Shown here in pieces: positions 35,029-44,347 of a stretch of DNA of 64,000 bases. Origin of the DNA: Haloferax denitrificans ATCC 35960 (lineage in GTDB: Archaea > Halobacteriota > Halobacteria > Halobacteriales > Haloferacaceae); contig NZ_AOLP01000001.1 of the NCBI RefSeq assembly GCF_000337795.1, forward strand, positions 310,001 through 374,000, in the 5' to 3' direction. The position numbers and the translations under genes were made by a program. Within the stretch, counting starts at the first letter, position 1; every line of letters starts with the position of its first letter. Below the pieces are notes generated by a model, which was not told where the DNA came from, made no database searches, and saw nothing but the letters and a program-made list of their open reading frames with translations.

Positions 35029-36813
35029 TCAGCCGAGGAGCGTCGGCCCGAATATCATGAGCACGAGCGACGCGAGCATCGTGAGGCCGATGGAGGTCGT
35101 GATGGTGCGGACGACGGTGTGGGGGTCGTCGACCGGGAGCCGCGAGACGACGGCCTCGGCCGAGGTCCGCAGGATGCGACCGCCGTCGAGCGGGTAGCCG
35201 GGGATGCAGTTGAAAAGCCCCAGTTGGAGGTTAATCCACGCCGTCCAGAACAGGACGTTGGCGAAGATGAAGACGCCGCCGCCGAGGAAGCCCAGCGGGC
35301 CGCCGACCTGATAGAAGTTGACGACCTGTCCGGTGAAGCCGGGGAAGTTCGGAATCCCGAGGACGACCGACGCGAGGGGCAAGAGCAGTGACACGTAGAC
35401 GAGTTGGAGCGGCGACCCTTCGAAGGCGGTCGCGAGGCCGCCGTCGCCGCCGTCGCCGCCGAGAAGCGAGAGGTACGTCCCCGCGGGGTACTCCTGCGTC
35501 CCGAAGTCCGTCAGGAGCAGGCCGCTCGTCCCCTGGAAGATGTTGACGCCGAGGAAGCCGTTGCCGTCCTGGTCGTTCGTGCCGAGCGTCACCTGCACCG
35601 TCTCGAAGCCGCCGTTTCGGTACAGTTCGACGGCGACGGTCTGGTCGGGGTCCGTCCGGTCGAGCGCCGCTTGCAACTCCGTCGAGGAGGTGATGCGCTC
35701 GCCGTTGAACGACGAGACGATGAGGGGCTGGGTCGTCCCCGTGGCGTTGTACAGCGGGCCGTTCTCGGCGACGGTCGTGATGTAGGCACCGACGGGGATG
35801 GTGCGCTCGCCGGCGGAGGTGTCGAGGCGGGCGAATCGCGAGTCGCCGACGGCCGACTCGAAGTCGGCGCGCGTCGAGACGGCGGTCCCGTTGACCGCGG
35901 TCACGCGAATCGGGTCGGACCCGGACTCGACGGTCAGGTTCGCGGGGTTGCCGGCGACGGAGCCGGCGACGACGAGTTCGCGCGTGACCGAGACGGTCCG
36001 CTCGCCGTCGAGTTCGACCGAGACCGTCCCCGCGTCGGTCGCGAGGAGCGCGGCGTCGAGTTCCCGCGTCGTGTTGACCGGCGTGCCCTCGATGGCGGTC
36101 ACGCGGTCGCCGCCCGAGATGCCCGCCGCGTCGGCCGGCGACCCGGCGTACGCGCCGGAAACGGCGACACCGGGCGCGACCGAGATAGAGCCGATGACCG
36201 GGCCGAAAAGCAGGGCGAACGCGACGAGCGTGACGGCGAAGTTGTTCGTCACGCCGGCGGCGAACATCCGCGACTTGCCGCCGCGGTCGGCGCGGCGCTG
36301 GCTCTCCTCGGAGGGTTCGACGAACGCCCCCACGGGGAGTATCGTCAGGAGGACGATGCCCATCGACTCCACGTCGATGCCCTCGACGCGGCTGAGGACG
36401 CCGTGGCCGCCCTCGTGGACGACGAGGCCGACGAGGAGGCCGAAGAGGATTTCCGGCGCGACCGAAAGCGGGAGGAAGTCGTTGACGCCGGGGATGACGA
36501 GGAAGTTCTGCGGCTGGTTCACCTGCGTCGGGGCGGGCGGGTTCTGGAGGATGACGACCGCCTGAAACACGAGGAGGACGAACGTCCCGACCATGATGAC
36601 GAGGGCGATGCCGAGGCCGACGTTGCTCCACGCACGCCAGAACCGCTTGGGGGCGGCGATTCTGTCGAGGAGTTCGCGGCCGCGACGGGTGTGGACCGTC
36701 GTGAGGGGACCCTGGACGCGGACGTACTCGGGGAGGATACCGCGAGCACGCAACAGCGCCGCGAGGAGAGAGTAGGCGATGAAGCCGGCGAGAACCCAAA
36801 GCAGCGTGTTCAT
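35029..36813 (-). CDS. M50-family membrane zinc protease with PDZ domains
   Basis: A 594-aa site-2-type protease. The zinc motif H133-E134-G-G-H137 lies in a transmembrane helix, and the third ligand region is YPLDGGRIL near residue 560. Between them are two PDZ-like domains, about 200-300 (SPADAAGISGGDRVTAIEG) and 330-410 (IVSSFNGERITSSTELQAAL). Several helices flank them. It should cut regulatory membrane proteins within the bilayer. The target is unknown; a second, PDZ-free M50 protease lies at 42.8 kb. Confidence 0.88.
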   Translation of the reverse strand: MNTLLWVLAGFIAYSLLAALLRARGILPEYVRVQGPLTTVHTRRGRELLDRIAAPKRFWRAWSNVGLGIALVIMVGTFVLLVFQAVVILQNPPAPTQVNQPQNFLVIPGVNDFLPLSVAPEILFGLLVGLVVHEGGHGVLSRVEGIDVESMGIVLLTILPVGAFVEPSEESQRRADRGGKSRMFAAGVTNNFAVTLVAFALLFGPVIGSISVAPGVAVSGAYAGSPADAAGISGGDRVTAIEGTPVNTTRELDAALLATDAGTVSVELDGERTVSVTRELVVAGSVAGNPANLTVESGSDPIRVTAVNGTAVSTRADFESAVGDSRFARLDTSAGERTIPVGAYITTVAENGPLYNATGTTQPLIVSSFNGERITSSTELQAALDRTDPDQTVAVELYRNGGFETVQVTLGTNDQDGNGFLGVNIFQGTSGLLLTDFGTQEYPAGTYLSLLGGDGGDGGLATAFEGSPLQLVYVSLLLPLASVVLGIPNFPGFTGQVVNFYQVGGPLGFLGGGVFIFANVLFWTAWINLQLGLFNCIPGYPLDGGRILRTSAEAVVSRLPVDDPHTVVRTITTSIGLTMLASLVLMIFGPTLLG

Positions 36814-36946
36814 CGCCCGAAGGGAAGCGGCGCGCGCCAAAAGGCGTTCGGGTTACGGTACCACCGTTCGGGTCACGGTACCGCGTTCGACGAGCGCGAG
36901 CGGGGTCGCGGTCGGGAGCCGACCCGGCCCGCGACCGAGAGTCGGG

Positions 36947-37423
36947 TTACTCGTCGTCGTCGCCGGGCGACTCGATTTCGACTTCGACCGCGCCGTCGTC
37001 GTCCGCGTCGGTCTCCTCGTCGCTCGCGTCGGCAGTCTCGTCCGTCTCGTCCGTCTCGTCGTCGGACGCGGCGTCCTCAGTCTCCTCTTCGGGGTCGTGT
37101 TCGACGGTGACCGTGGCGTCCTCGTCGTCGGACGCGTCGTCGCCCGCGCCGGTCTCCTCGTCGGCCGCCGTCTCGCCCCCGGCGGGGTCGTCGGCGAGCG
37201 CGATGTCGGTGAAGGAGTCGCCGGACGACGAGCGAAGCCGAGAGACGACGTAGGCGACGCCCACGAGGAGCAACGCGACGAGGAGCAGACGGCCCCACGA
37301 GCGGCCGCCCGAGGGGTCGTCGTCGACGGACGCCTGTTCGGAGTCGGCGTCGAACTCCTCCAGTTCGACGTCGAATTCGTCTTGCGATTCCTCCACGGAC
37401 CGGATGAAGTCGATGAGAGACAT
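36947..37423 (-). CDS. single-pass membrane protein with acidic tail
   Basis: A 158-aa protein: an acidic N-terminal half beginning MSLIDFIRSVEESQDEFDVE, one transmembrane helix (WGRLLLVALLLVGVAYVVS, about 43-61), then about 95 residues almost wholly Asp, Glu, Thr and Ala. No catalytic motif. The tail may be disordered and exposed. Haloarchaeal unknown. Confidence 0.62.
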   Translation of the reverse strand: MSLIDFIRSVEESQDEFDVELEEFDADSEQASVDDDPSGGRSWGRLLLVALLLVGVAYVVSRLRSSSGDSFTDIALADDPAGGETAADEETGAGDDASDDEDATVTVEHDPEEETEDAASDDETDETDETADASDEETDADDDGAVEVEIESPGDDDE

Positions 37424-37554
37424 GTGAACTGTGATGCGGCGAAGCCGCGGTAGGCGTCGTTCGCGAGGGAACGAGCCCGTCTCATCGTATGCGCGTCGGG
37501 GACATAAGTCGTCCCCCAGAAGGGTTTTAGCCACCCCGGCGACCAACGGGAACC

Positions 37555-38094
37555 GTGTTCGACAGTTCCCGCTACGAGGTCCGACAGAAGGTGTCCATCA
37601 GCAACAAGTACGTCGTCTACGAGGGCGACGACCCCATCCTCTCGGCGAAGCAAAAGAAGTTCAAACTGAAAGAGGACTTCCGGCTGAACGACCACGAGAC
37701 CGGCGAAGAGCGCTTCCGCGTCAAGGCCGACAGCGTCCTCGACGTGTCGGCCGCCTACGACATCGTCGACAGTCGGACCGGCGAGCGCGTCGGCGCGGTC
37801 AAACGCGGCGCGTTCTCGTTCGCCAGACACACCTACCAACTGCTCGGTCCCGACGGCTCGGTCGCGGGGCGAATCGTCGAGGACAGCGTCCCGATGGCGG
37901 TCGCCAGACGGCTCGTCACGACGCTCATTCCCTTCTCGTACCGCATCGAGGACGCGACGGGGGAGTCTGTCGGCGCGGTCGACGGGCAGTTCTCGCTCCG
38001 CGACAAGTACACCGTCGACGTGGACCGCGAGCGAATCGACCCGCGGCTCGCCGTCGTCGGCGCGGTCGTCATAGACGCTATCGAGGAGAACTGA
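37555..38094 (+). CDS. LURP-one-related (Tubby/scramblase-like) protein
   Basis: A 179-aa protein with the beta-barrel pattern of LURP-one/YxjI proteins: YEVRQKVSISNKYVVYEGD, AKQKKFKLKEDF, VLDVSAAYDIVDS, and a hydrophobic C-terminal helix (LAVVGAVVIDAIEEN) characteristic of the fold. Biochemical role undefined in archaea. Starts at GTG; no nearby ATG fits. Confidence 0.78.
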   Translation: MFDSSRYEVRQKVSISNKYVVYEGDDPILSAKQKKFKLKEDFRLNDHETGEERFRVKADSVLDVSAAYDIVDSRTGERVGAVKRGAFSFARHTYQLLGPDGSVAGRIVEDSVPMAVARRLVTTLIPFSYRIEDATGESVGAVDGQFSLRDKYTVDVDRERIDPRLAVVGAVVIDAIEEN

Positions 38095-38148
38095 CGGTCC
38101 GGATGAGGGCGACGGCGACGGCGACGACGAGGGGAGAGGGGCGAGGAG

Positions 38149-39822
38149 TCAGTCCTCGCGGCGGAGTCGCGTGACGACGAAGTCGCGCTCCAGCTCGCCG
38201 AGGAACTCGCCGAGTCGCGGCCCCTGTTCGGCGTCGAAAAACAGGCGGTAGCCGGCGGCGAAGAAGTCGCCCATCTCGATGTCGTGGCGGCGCGCCGTCT
38301 CGTAGATTTCGCCCTGAATCGCCTCGCCGTCGTGGTTCTCCTCGACGAAGTCCGCTAGTTCGTCGAGCGCGGCCTCGACCGCGGGGTCGAAGTCGAACTC
38401 GGGGAGGTCGACCTGCAGGCGGTAGTTGTACTGGTTGTCCATCTTCTCGGCCCAGCGGCGGGCGCGCTCGACCCGGCCGAGCGCCTCTTCGACCACCTCG
38501 TCGGGGGTGTCCTCGTCGAAGAAGCCCTCGTTGCGGGCCATCTTGACGCGCAGGTCCTCGTCGTCGGTCATGCCGAGGACGGCCGCGAACGTGTACGGGA
38601 GCCGAACCCGGTCCTCGCGGACCTCGTCGACGACGAACGGGTAGGCGCGCTCGGCGAAGCGGGTCAGGCTCTCGTCGTCGACGTCGCCGAAGTAGGCGCG
38701 CTCGAAGCGGTCGAAGTCGTCGACGAGCTGGTCGAGCCGCGTGAGGTCGAGGTCGCGGGCCTTCCGCGGGTTGAGCGCGAAGAAGTACCGGAGCACCTCG
38801 GGTTCGAGCAGGTCGAGCATCTCCGCAACGGTGACGATGTTGCCGGCCGACGACGACAGCGCCTCGCCGTTGAGCGTGAACCACTCGTACACCATCGGCA
38901 CCGGCGGCTCGATTCCGAGGACGTTCTCGGCGATGTCCTTGCCGGAGGGCCACGAGCCCTCGGCGTGGTCCTTGCCGAACGGCTCGAAGTCGACGCCGAG
39001 GACCTGCCACTGACCGGGCCACTCGAAGCGCCACGGCAGTTTTCCCTCGCGGAACGTCGCGGTCCCCTCGTGGCCACAGCCGTCGATGGTGTTGTCGCCG
39101 ACGGTCATGTCGGTACAGACGTAGTCGACGGTGCCGGCGTCGAGGTCGATGTCCGTGACCGTCTCCGTGATTTTGCCGCACTCGGCGCAGACGGGGTTGA
39201 AGGGGACGTAGTCCTCGTCGACCTTCGACTGGTACTCGCCCAGCACCTCGCGGGCGGTGCCGGCGTGTTCGAGGACGTGTTCGACCACGGGGTCGAAGTC
39301 GCCGTTGTCGTACAGTTCGGTGTTGGAAATCATCTCCACCGGGACGCCGAGGCGGTCGGCGTCGGCCTTCAGGAGCGCCGCGAAGTGCGCCGCGTAGGAC
39401 TCGGCCTCGCCGAACGGGTCCGGAATCGACGTGTACGGCTTGCCGAGGTTGCGGCCGAGCGCGCCGGCGTCGACCTCGCCGAGCCCGACGATGTTGCCGT
39501 CGGCGTCCGCGAGCTTTCGCGGGAGCTTCCGGAGCGGGTCCTTGTCGTCGCTGGTGAACACCTGCCGGACCTCGTGGCCGCGCTCGCGGAGCACCTCGGC
39601 GACGAAGTAGCCGCGCATAATCTCGTTGAAGTTGCCGAGGTGGGCCACGCCCGAGGGGGAGACGCCGCCCTTGACGACGACCGGTTCGTCGGGGTCGCGG
39701 GCCTCGATTTCGTCGGCGACCTCGTCGGCCCAGAAGCCGTGGTGGGCGGCGTCCGCGTCGCCGTCGCCGTCGGTCGCGTCCGCGGCGGGGGCGTCGCCGC
39801 GGGAGGGGTCGTCGGTCGTCAT
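38149..39822 (-). CDS. lysS: lysyl-tRNA synthetase, class I
   Basis: A 557-aa class I LysRS, the archaeal type. The HIGH-like motif is HLGNFNEI near residue 61, and the KMSKS counterpart is LSSSAGN near 315. A zinc-binding insertion contains CAECGK and the later CGHE. The first 30 residues are a low-complexity acidic extension. It charges tRNA-Lys, whose intron-bearing gene is at 61.5 kb. It starts one base after the pyrH stop, forming a two-gene operon. Confidence 0.95.
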   Translation of the reverse strand: MTTDDPSRGDAPAADATDGDGDADAAHHGFWADEVADEIEARDPDEPVVVKGGVSPSGVAHLGNFNEIMRGYFVAEVLRERGHEVRQVFTSDDKDPLRKLPRKLADADGNIVGLGEVDAGALGRNLGKPYTSIPDPFGEAESYAAHFAALLKADADRLGVPVEMISNTELYDNGDFDPVVEHVLEHAGTAREVLGEYQSKVDEDYVPFNPVCAECGKITETVTDIDLDAGTVDYVCTDMTVGDNTIDGCGHEGTATFREGKLPWRFEWPGQWQVLGVDFEPFGKDHAEGSWPSGKDIAENVLGIEPPVPMVYEWFTLNGEALSSSAGNIVTVAEMLDLLEPEVLRYFFALNPRKARDLDLTRLDQLVDDFDRFERAYFGDVDDESLTRFAERAYPFVVDEVREDRVRLPYTFAAVLGMTDDEDLRVKMARNEGFFDEDTPDEVVEEALGRVERARRWAEKMDNQYNYRLQVDLPEFDFDPAVEAALDELADFVEENHDGEAIQGEIYETARRHDIEMGDFFAAGYRLFFDAEQGPRLGEFLGELERDFVVTRLRRED

Positions 39823-39823
39823 C

Positions 39824-40537
39824 TCAGGGGGCCCAGTAGGTGGGTTCGTCGCCGCCCTCGGGGATGATGTCGGTGCCCGTGTGCTCGCCGCGGAGGACCG
39901 CCGGCGTGATGCGGTCGGGGTCCGTGCCGTCGAGGACGATGGTGCGCATCTTCGCGCGCTCGATGAGCTTCGCGGCGAGGAGGTCGACCGGGGCGGACGA
40001 CCCGGCGTTCATCTCGATGTCGCCGATGACGTCGACGAGCTCCGCGGCGGTCATCTCCTCGAACTTCGTCGCGTCGGGGTCGGATTTCGGGTCGGCGCTG
40101 AACACGCCGTCGACGCTGGTCGCGTAGACGAGCAGGTCGGCGTCGACGTACTCGGCGAGCGCGGCCGCGACGGCGTCCGTGGTCTGGCCGGGCATGACGC
40201 CGCCCATCACCGAGATGTCGCCGCGCCGGATGGCGTCGCCGGCGTCCTCGTAGTCGTGGGCGACCTTGGGGTCGACCTGCGAGCCGAGCGCCGCGATGAG
40301 CAGGCGGGCGTTGATTCTGGTCACGTCGATGCCGATCTGGTCGAGTTGGACCTCGTTCGCGCCGAGGTCGCGGGCCGCACCGATGTAGTCGCGGGCGACG
40401 CCGCCGCCGCCGACGACCGCACCGATTTCGCACCCGTCCCGCGCGAGCGTTTCGACGACGGAGGCGTGAGCCTCCACGCGTCGAGCGTCGAGGTCCGGCG
40501 CGAGCACGCTTCCGCCGATGGAGATGACGACTCTCAT
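39824..40537 (-). CDS. pyrH: uridylate (UMP) kinase, archaeal type
   Basis: A 237-aa amino-acid-kinase-fold enzyme that converts UMP to UDP. Signatures are ISIGGSVLAP at the N-terminus, VVGGGGVARDYIGAARDLGA, and VDGVFSADPKSDPDA near residue 145. Length matches archaeal homologues. Cotranscribed with lysS. Confidence 0.93.
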   Translation of the reverse strand: MRVVISIGGSVLAPDLDARRVEAHASVVETLARDGCEIGAVVGGGGVARDYIGAARDLGANEVQLDQIGIDVTRINARLLIAALGSQVDPKVAHDYEDAGDAIRRGDISVMGGVMPGQTTDAVAAALAEYVDADLLVYATSVDGVFSADPKSDPDATKFEEMTAAELVDVIGDIEMNAGSSAPVDLLAAKLIERAKMRTIVLDGTDPDRITPAVLRGEHTGTDIIPEGGDEPTYWAP

Positions 40538-40630
40538 TGCACACGGGTATCCGTGACCGCATCTTAAGGGTTATCAACTGCGAGACGCCCGTGTCGGGGG
40601 CTTTAAACCACTCTCGCGGCGACTACGGGT

Positions 40631-40975
40631 ATGCGACTCGTCACCGTGGAGACGGTCACGCTCATCGCCGTCGGGTGGGTGCTCGCGCTCGGCGCGATGC
40701 TCGTCCGCCACCGCCGCGGCGAGGTCGACCGCAGAACCGTCTTCAACTGGGCGCTGGTGGCCTGTTTTTCGGTCGGCTGGGCGCTCTGGCAGTTCGACAC
40801 GTTGCCCGCGACGGCCGACACCCCCGTCGGCGCGGCGGCCCCGTGGCTGGCGACGCTCCTCGGCCTCGTCGGCGCGGCCGTCGCCGTCCACCTGTATCGG
40901 ACTCGCCCGCGCCCCGAGGCGCGGAAGTCGGAGCCGACACCCGAGCCCGACGAGGCCGGCACGGAGCAATCTTAA
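40631..40975 (+). CDS. small three-helix membrane protein
   Basis: A 114-aa protein with three hydrophobic helices (about 6-24, 40-52 and 69-89) and a Pro/Glu-rich cytoplasmic tail. It precedes moaE by 24 bases on the same strand, so the two may share a transcript. A TATA-like TTTAAA lies near 40602. Function unknown. Confidence 0.65.
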   Translation: MRLVTVETVTLIAVGWVLALGAMLVRHRRGEVDRRTVFNWALVACFSVGWALWQFDTLPATADTPVGAAAPWLATLLGLVGAAVAVHLYRTRPRPEARKSEPTPEPDEAGTEQS

Positions 40976-40999
40976 ACCGGCGCGGGCCGTCCTTCGGGT

Positions 41000-41785
41000 A
41001 TGCACGTCCTCGGAATCGTCGGCGCGGGCGCGACGACGCTCTGTGACCGACTCGCCGCGCAGTTAGACGGCCGCGTCGCCACCGTGGAATCGCTCCCCGA
41101 GAGCGCGACCGAACCGGAGTCGACAGACGGCGTCGCCGCCGCCTACGGCCTCTCGCCGGACGGCAACTGGGTCGGCACCGGCGACGACCGCGACCTCGAT
41201 GGACTCCTCGACGACCTCTCCGCAGAGTACGACTACGCGCTCCTCTCGGGGTTCCCCGACGCGCGCGTCCCCACGGTCGCCCTCGCCGGTGCCGACGCGG
41301 CGCGCGTCGTCAAGGAAGTCGAAACGGCCGACGCCGCGGACGTGGCGTCCCTCGCCGCGGAGGTCGACGCGCACGAACCGCACGTCACGCTCGAAACGCT
41401 GGTCGAACGCGCGAAGGCGGACCCACTGGAGGTGTACGCCGGCGCGATTGCGACGTTCACCGGGCGAGTGCGCGCGAAGGAGGCCGAGGGCGACGACCCG
41501 ACGCTCAGCCTCGAATTCGAGAAGTACGACGGGGTCGCGGAGTCGAAGATGGCCGCGATTTCGGAGGAACTGGAGGAGCGCGACGGCGTCCTCCGCGTCC
41601 TCATGCATCACCGGGTGGGCGTCATCGGCGACGGCGAGGACATCGTGTTCGTCGTCGTTCTCGCGGGGCACCGCCGAGAGGCGTTCCGGACGGTCGAAGA
41701 CGGAATCGACCGCCTGAAAGACGAGGTGCCGATTTTCAAGAAGGAGACGACCACCGACGAGGAGTTCTGGGTCCACGACCGCTGA
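41000..41785 (+). CDS. moaE: MobB-MoaE fusion, molybdopterin synthase large subunit
   Basis: A 261-aa fusion. The N-terminal part (about 1-130) is a MobB-like GTPase remnant: VLGIVGAGATTL lacks the Lys of a canonical Walker A, so nucleotide binding is doubtful. The C-terminal part is MoaE: VYAGAIATFTGRVRAKEAEG, VLMHHRVGVIGDGEDIV, and KDEVPIFKKE with the catalytic lysines. K240 and K247 match the lysines reported in H. volcanii MoaE (HVO_1864) as sites of SAMP1 conjugation. It adds dithiolene sulfur to precursor Z with a SAMP/MoaD partner. Confidence 0.94.
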   Translation: MHVLGIVGAGATTLCDRLAAQLDGRVATVESLPESATEPESTDGVAAAYGLSPDGNWVGTGDDRDLDGLLDDLSAEYDYALLSGFPDARVPTVALAGADAARVVKEVETADAADVASLAAEVDAHEPHVTLETLVERAKADPLEVYAGAIATFTGRVRAKEAEGDDPTLSLEFEKYDGVAESKMAAISEELEERDGVLRVLMHHRVGVIGDGEDIVFVVVLAGHRREAFRTVEDGIDRLKDEVPIFKKETTTDEEFWVHDR

Positions 41786-42091
41786 GGCAGAGTAGATTAT
41801 TCAAGGTACGCGGATAGTCGCGTCGGCGGGGAAATCACCGATATTGCGGCACCGATTTCCGCAAAATGGGGCGTCAGACGGGGTGAATCGGGGTGTTTTC
41901 GCCCCATTAGTTTCTAACTATTATTTTCAGAAATAATCCCTCAGAATCGGTTCTAAAAAATCTACGTCGATTTCAAAGATTCCTAAAACGAACCGTTTTG
42001 GTCGATTCAAGCTGAAAGCGGCCGAACTAATTCTAACGGACCTTCCTTTATAACAGGTGATGGGTCGATAGGTGGAAGTGAGGTGTACCAG
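41786..42091. other. AT-rich intergenic region upstream of the DUF7123 gene
   Basis: 306 bases without a supported gene. GC content falls sharply between about 41890 and 42055. It contains two small inverted repeats, ATTATTT/AAATAAT (41920-41937) and AAAACG/CGTTTT (41985-41999), before the promoter at 42047. These could be operators. No RNA gene is recognised. Confidence 0.45.
42047..42053 (+). promoter_or_regulatory. TATA box of the DUF7123 gene
   Basis: TTTATAA lies 42 bases before the ATG at 42092. The predicted leader of about 15 bases contains GAGGTG at 42080-42085, so this is one of the few genes here with both a leader and a Shine-Dalgarno-like site. Confidence 0.5.
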
Positions 42092-42337
42092 ATGAGCGCA
42101 ACAGTACCCCCCTCCACCGACAGTAGCTCCAAGGAAGACCGCCTCAAGCAGTACCTGCTCGACCGTGCGAAAGACGGCGAGATGTACTTCAAGAGCAAAT
42201 TCATCGCCGACGATGTCGGCCTGTCTCCCAAGGAGATCGGCGCCCTGATGGTCAAGCTCCGCGACTCCGCGACGGACCTGACTATCGAGAAGTGGTCGTA
42301 CACGAGCGCGACCACGTGGCGCGTCGAGACCGCCTGA
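42092..42337 (+). CDS. DUF7123-type small protein with winged-helix look
   Basis: An 81-aa protein. After a Ser/Thr-rich start it reads DRLKQYLLDRAKDGEMYFKSKFIADDVGLSPKEIGALMVKLRD, a helix-turn-helix-like pattern, and ends with a beta-hairpin (LTIEKWSYTSATTWRVE). This suggests a small DNA-binding regulator. Its long AT-rich upstream region implies regulation. Confidence 0.72.
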   Translation: MSATVPPSTDSSSKEDRLKQYLLDRAKDGEMYFKSKFIADDVGLSPKEIGALMVKLRDSATDLTIEKWSYTSATTWRVETA

Positions 42338-42754
42338 ACGCACGCACCGCCCGCCCCGACCGACGCCAGCGTCAGGACGACGCGTACCGCCCGGTCCCCG
42401 GACGAACTGAACGCGACCCCACGACAGCCCCGCCGAGCCCGCTCGGACCCCACGCCGAGACGCGACTCGGCCGCCCGAGAGCCCCGCTCGGTTCGTGACG
42501 CCGACGAACCGACGCCCTCCCCACGGCGCAGAGAGCCGAACTCCCCGCACGCCCCCGCCTCCCGCCGGAACGGCCTCCACCACACATCCCCGGTGACGGC
42601 CCACCCGTTCCGCGGCGACGCCCGCACGGTTCCGCGGCGCTTCGCTTTTTGACTTCGACGCAGACGCCCGAGCGACCGCCTCCCGCGCCGCCGTCGCCGG
42701 CCGGTTCGGGTCCCGTCACGGGATTTATGCACGTCGCCCCCCTACCCAACGGCG
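42338..42754. other. C-rich intergenic region before the M50 protease gene
   Basis: 417 bases. The plus strand is strikingly C-rich and G-poor up to about 42640, and the frames it opens have atypical Pro/Arg composition, so I call no gene. The last 31 bases hold the protease promoter. Confidence 0.4.
42724..42729 (+). promoter_or_regulatory. TATA box of the second M50 protease gene
   Basis: TTTATG is centred 28 bases before the ATG at 42755, consistent with a leaderless transcript. Confidence 0.55.
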
Positions 42755-43894
42755 ATGGAACAGTCCGAATCGGCGGACGGACCGCCGGTGGAGGCGCTTC
42801 GCGCCGTCTTCGACGTTCACGAGGTGCGGTCAGACGGTCGCCGTCGAATCTACTACGGCGAGTCGCTCGTCCCCGAGCAGATGCTCGTCCGCGAAATCTG
42901 GTCGGCGTTCCGGGGGGCCGGCTACGACGTGGAAGCGCAGGTGTCTGGGCTCGGAGAGACCGACGTAGTCATCGTCGAGCCGGCCTCGCAGGGCGTCGAG
43001 GGAATCCCGTGGAAGAACATCACGCTGTTCGCGCTGACGGTCTTCTCGACGCTGTTCGTCGGCGCGTACGCGTGGTACTACATCCCCCTGTCCGACATCA
43101 CCGCGAACCCGCTCGTGTTGCTTCGGGCGTGGCCCTTCACCGCCGCGGTCCTCGGCGTCCTCTCGGTCCACGAGCTCGGCCACTACGCGGTCGGACGATA
43201 CCACGGCGTCAACGTCTCGCTTCCCTACCTCATCCCGTTTATCTTCCCGTTCGGCACGCTCGGTGCCATCATCCGCATGCGCGGGCAGATGCCCGACCGA
43301 AAGACGCTGTTCGATATCGGCGTCGCCGGCCCGCTGGCCGGCCTCTTGGCGACGGTCGTTGTCACGGTCATCGGCCTCTCTCTCGAACCGATGACCGTCC
43401 CGAGCGAGGTCCTCGCCCGGTCCGGAGACATGATCGTGTTCAACAACCCGCCGCTCCTCGACGCCATCGCGGCCGTCCTCGGCCGGCCGACGGAGTACGC
43501 CGACCCCCGGACCGTCGTCCACCCCGTCGTCATCGGCGGCTGGGTCGGGATGTTCTTCACCGTCCTCAACCTGCTCCCCGTCGGCCAACTCGACGGCGGC
43601 CACATGGTCCGGGCGATGCTCGGCGAGCGACAGGAGTCGCTCGCGGCGGCCGTCCCGCTCGTCCTGTTCGGCATCGCCGGCTACCTCCACTACGTCCGCG
43701 GCCTCGGACTCAACCAGTCCGTCGGCCTGTGGTTCTTCTGGGGCCTGATGTCGACGTTCATCGCCTACAACGGCCCGGCGAAACCGATAGACGAGACGCC
43801 GCTCGGAACGGGCCGAATGGCCGTCGGCCTCTTTACGTTCGCCCTCGGCGCGGCGTGTTTCCTCCTCGTGCCGATTCAGGTCATTCCGGGATAG
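42755..43894 (+). CDS. M50-family membrane zinc protease, PDZ-free
   Basis: A 379-aa intramembrane protease. An N-terminal cytoplasmic domain (1-90) is followed by about seven helices. The zinc motif is H139-E140-L-G-H143, and the second motif NLLPVGQLDGGH is near residue 285. It lacks PDZ domains and matches the archaeal/plant EGY-like group. Substrate unknown. Confidence 0.87.
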   Translation: MEQSESADGPPVEALRAVFDVHEVRSDGRRRIYYGESLVPEQMLVREIWSAFRGAGYDVEAQVSGLGETDVVIVEPASQGVEGIPWKNITLFALTVFSTLFVGAYAWYYIPLSDITANPLVLLRAWPFTAAVLGVLSVHELGHYAVGRYHGVNVSLPYLIPFIFPFGTLGAIIRMRGQMPDRKTLFDIGVAGPLAGLLATVVVTVIGLSLEPMTVPSEVLARSGDMIVFNNPPLLDAIAAVLGRPTEYADPRTVVHPVVIGGWVGMFFTVLNLLPVGQLDGGHMVRAMLGERQESLAAAVPLVLFGIAGYLHYVRGLGLNQSVGLWFFWGLMSTFIAYNGPAKPIDETPLGTGRMAVGLFTFALGAACFLLVPIQVIPG

Positions 43895-44093
43895 GGCGCG
43901 AGCGGGCGCTGGCGCAATCAGCGGGTTACTCGGGCCGTGAAACCGCTCAATAGGACGGGTGTGATGTGTTGGATGGGTAGCTGAGACTGCCACAAATCGC
44001 CACCCGTTCTTGGCTATCGGCCGGGTGAGACCGCCGTGAGTTCGGGGTCGAATCGGACATAATGTATTTCAACAGACAGTTTTAACGTCGCCT

Positions 44094-44288
44094 ATGGAGA
44101 GAAACGAACTCTACCACGTCGTCGGGTTATTCCTGTTGGCGATGGTAACGCTGACGAGCGATTTCTCCGACCTCACGTTCCCAGCGAGCATATTCGGTAG
44201 CCTCGCGCAGATTGTCTCCCTCGCGGTGATGGTCGTCGCTCCATCGTACGTTATCGCAGACACCGTGGTCCGACTGACTGGTAGTTAG
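44094..44288 (+). CDS. small two-helix membrane protein
   Basis: A 64-aa protein beginning MERNELYHVVGLFLLAMVTL, with two hydrophobic helices (about 8-22 and 36-58) and a short Asp/Ser loop. A GTATTT box centred about 27 bases upstream supports the ATG. Codon use is less GC-biased than its neighbours. Function unknown. Confidence 0.6.
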   Translation: MERNELYHVVGLFLLAMVTLTSDFSDLTFPASIFGSLAQIVSLAVMVVAPSYVIADTVVRLTGS

Positions 44289-44347
44289 TGCGGCTATGTC
44301 CGGGGCTTCGATGACCGGATGATGACCGGAGCTGCCAACGGCGTCAG

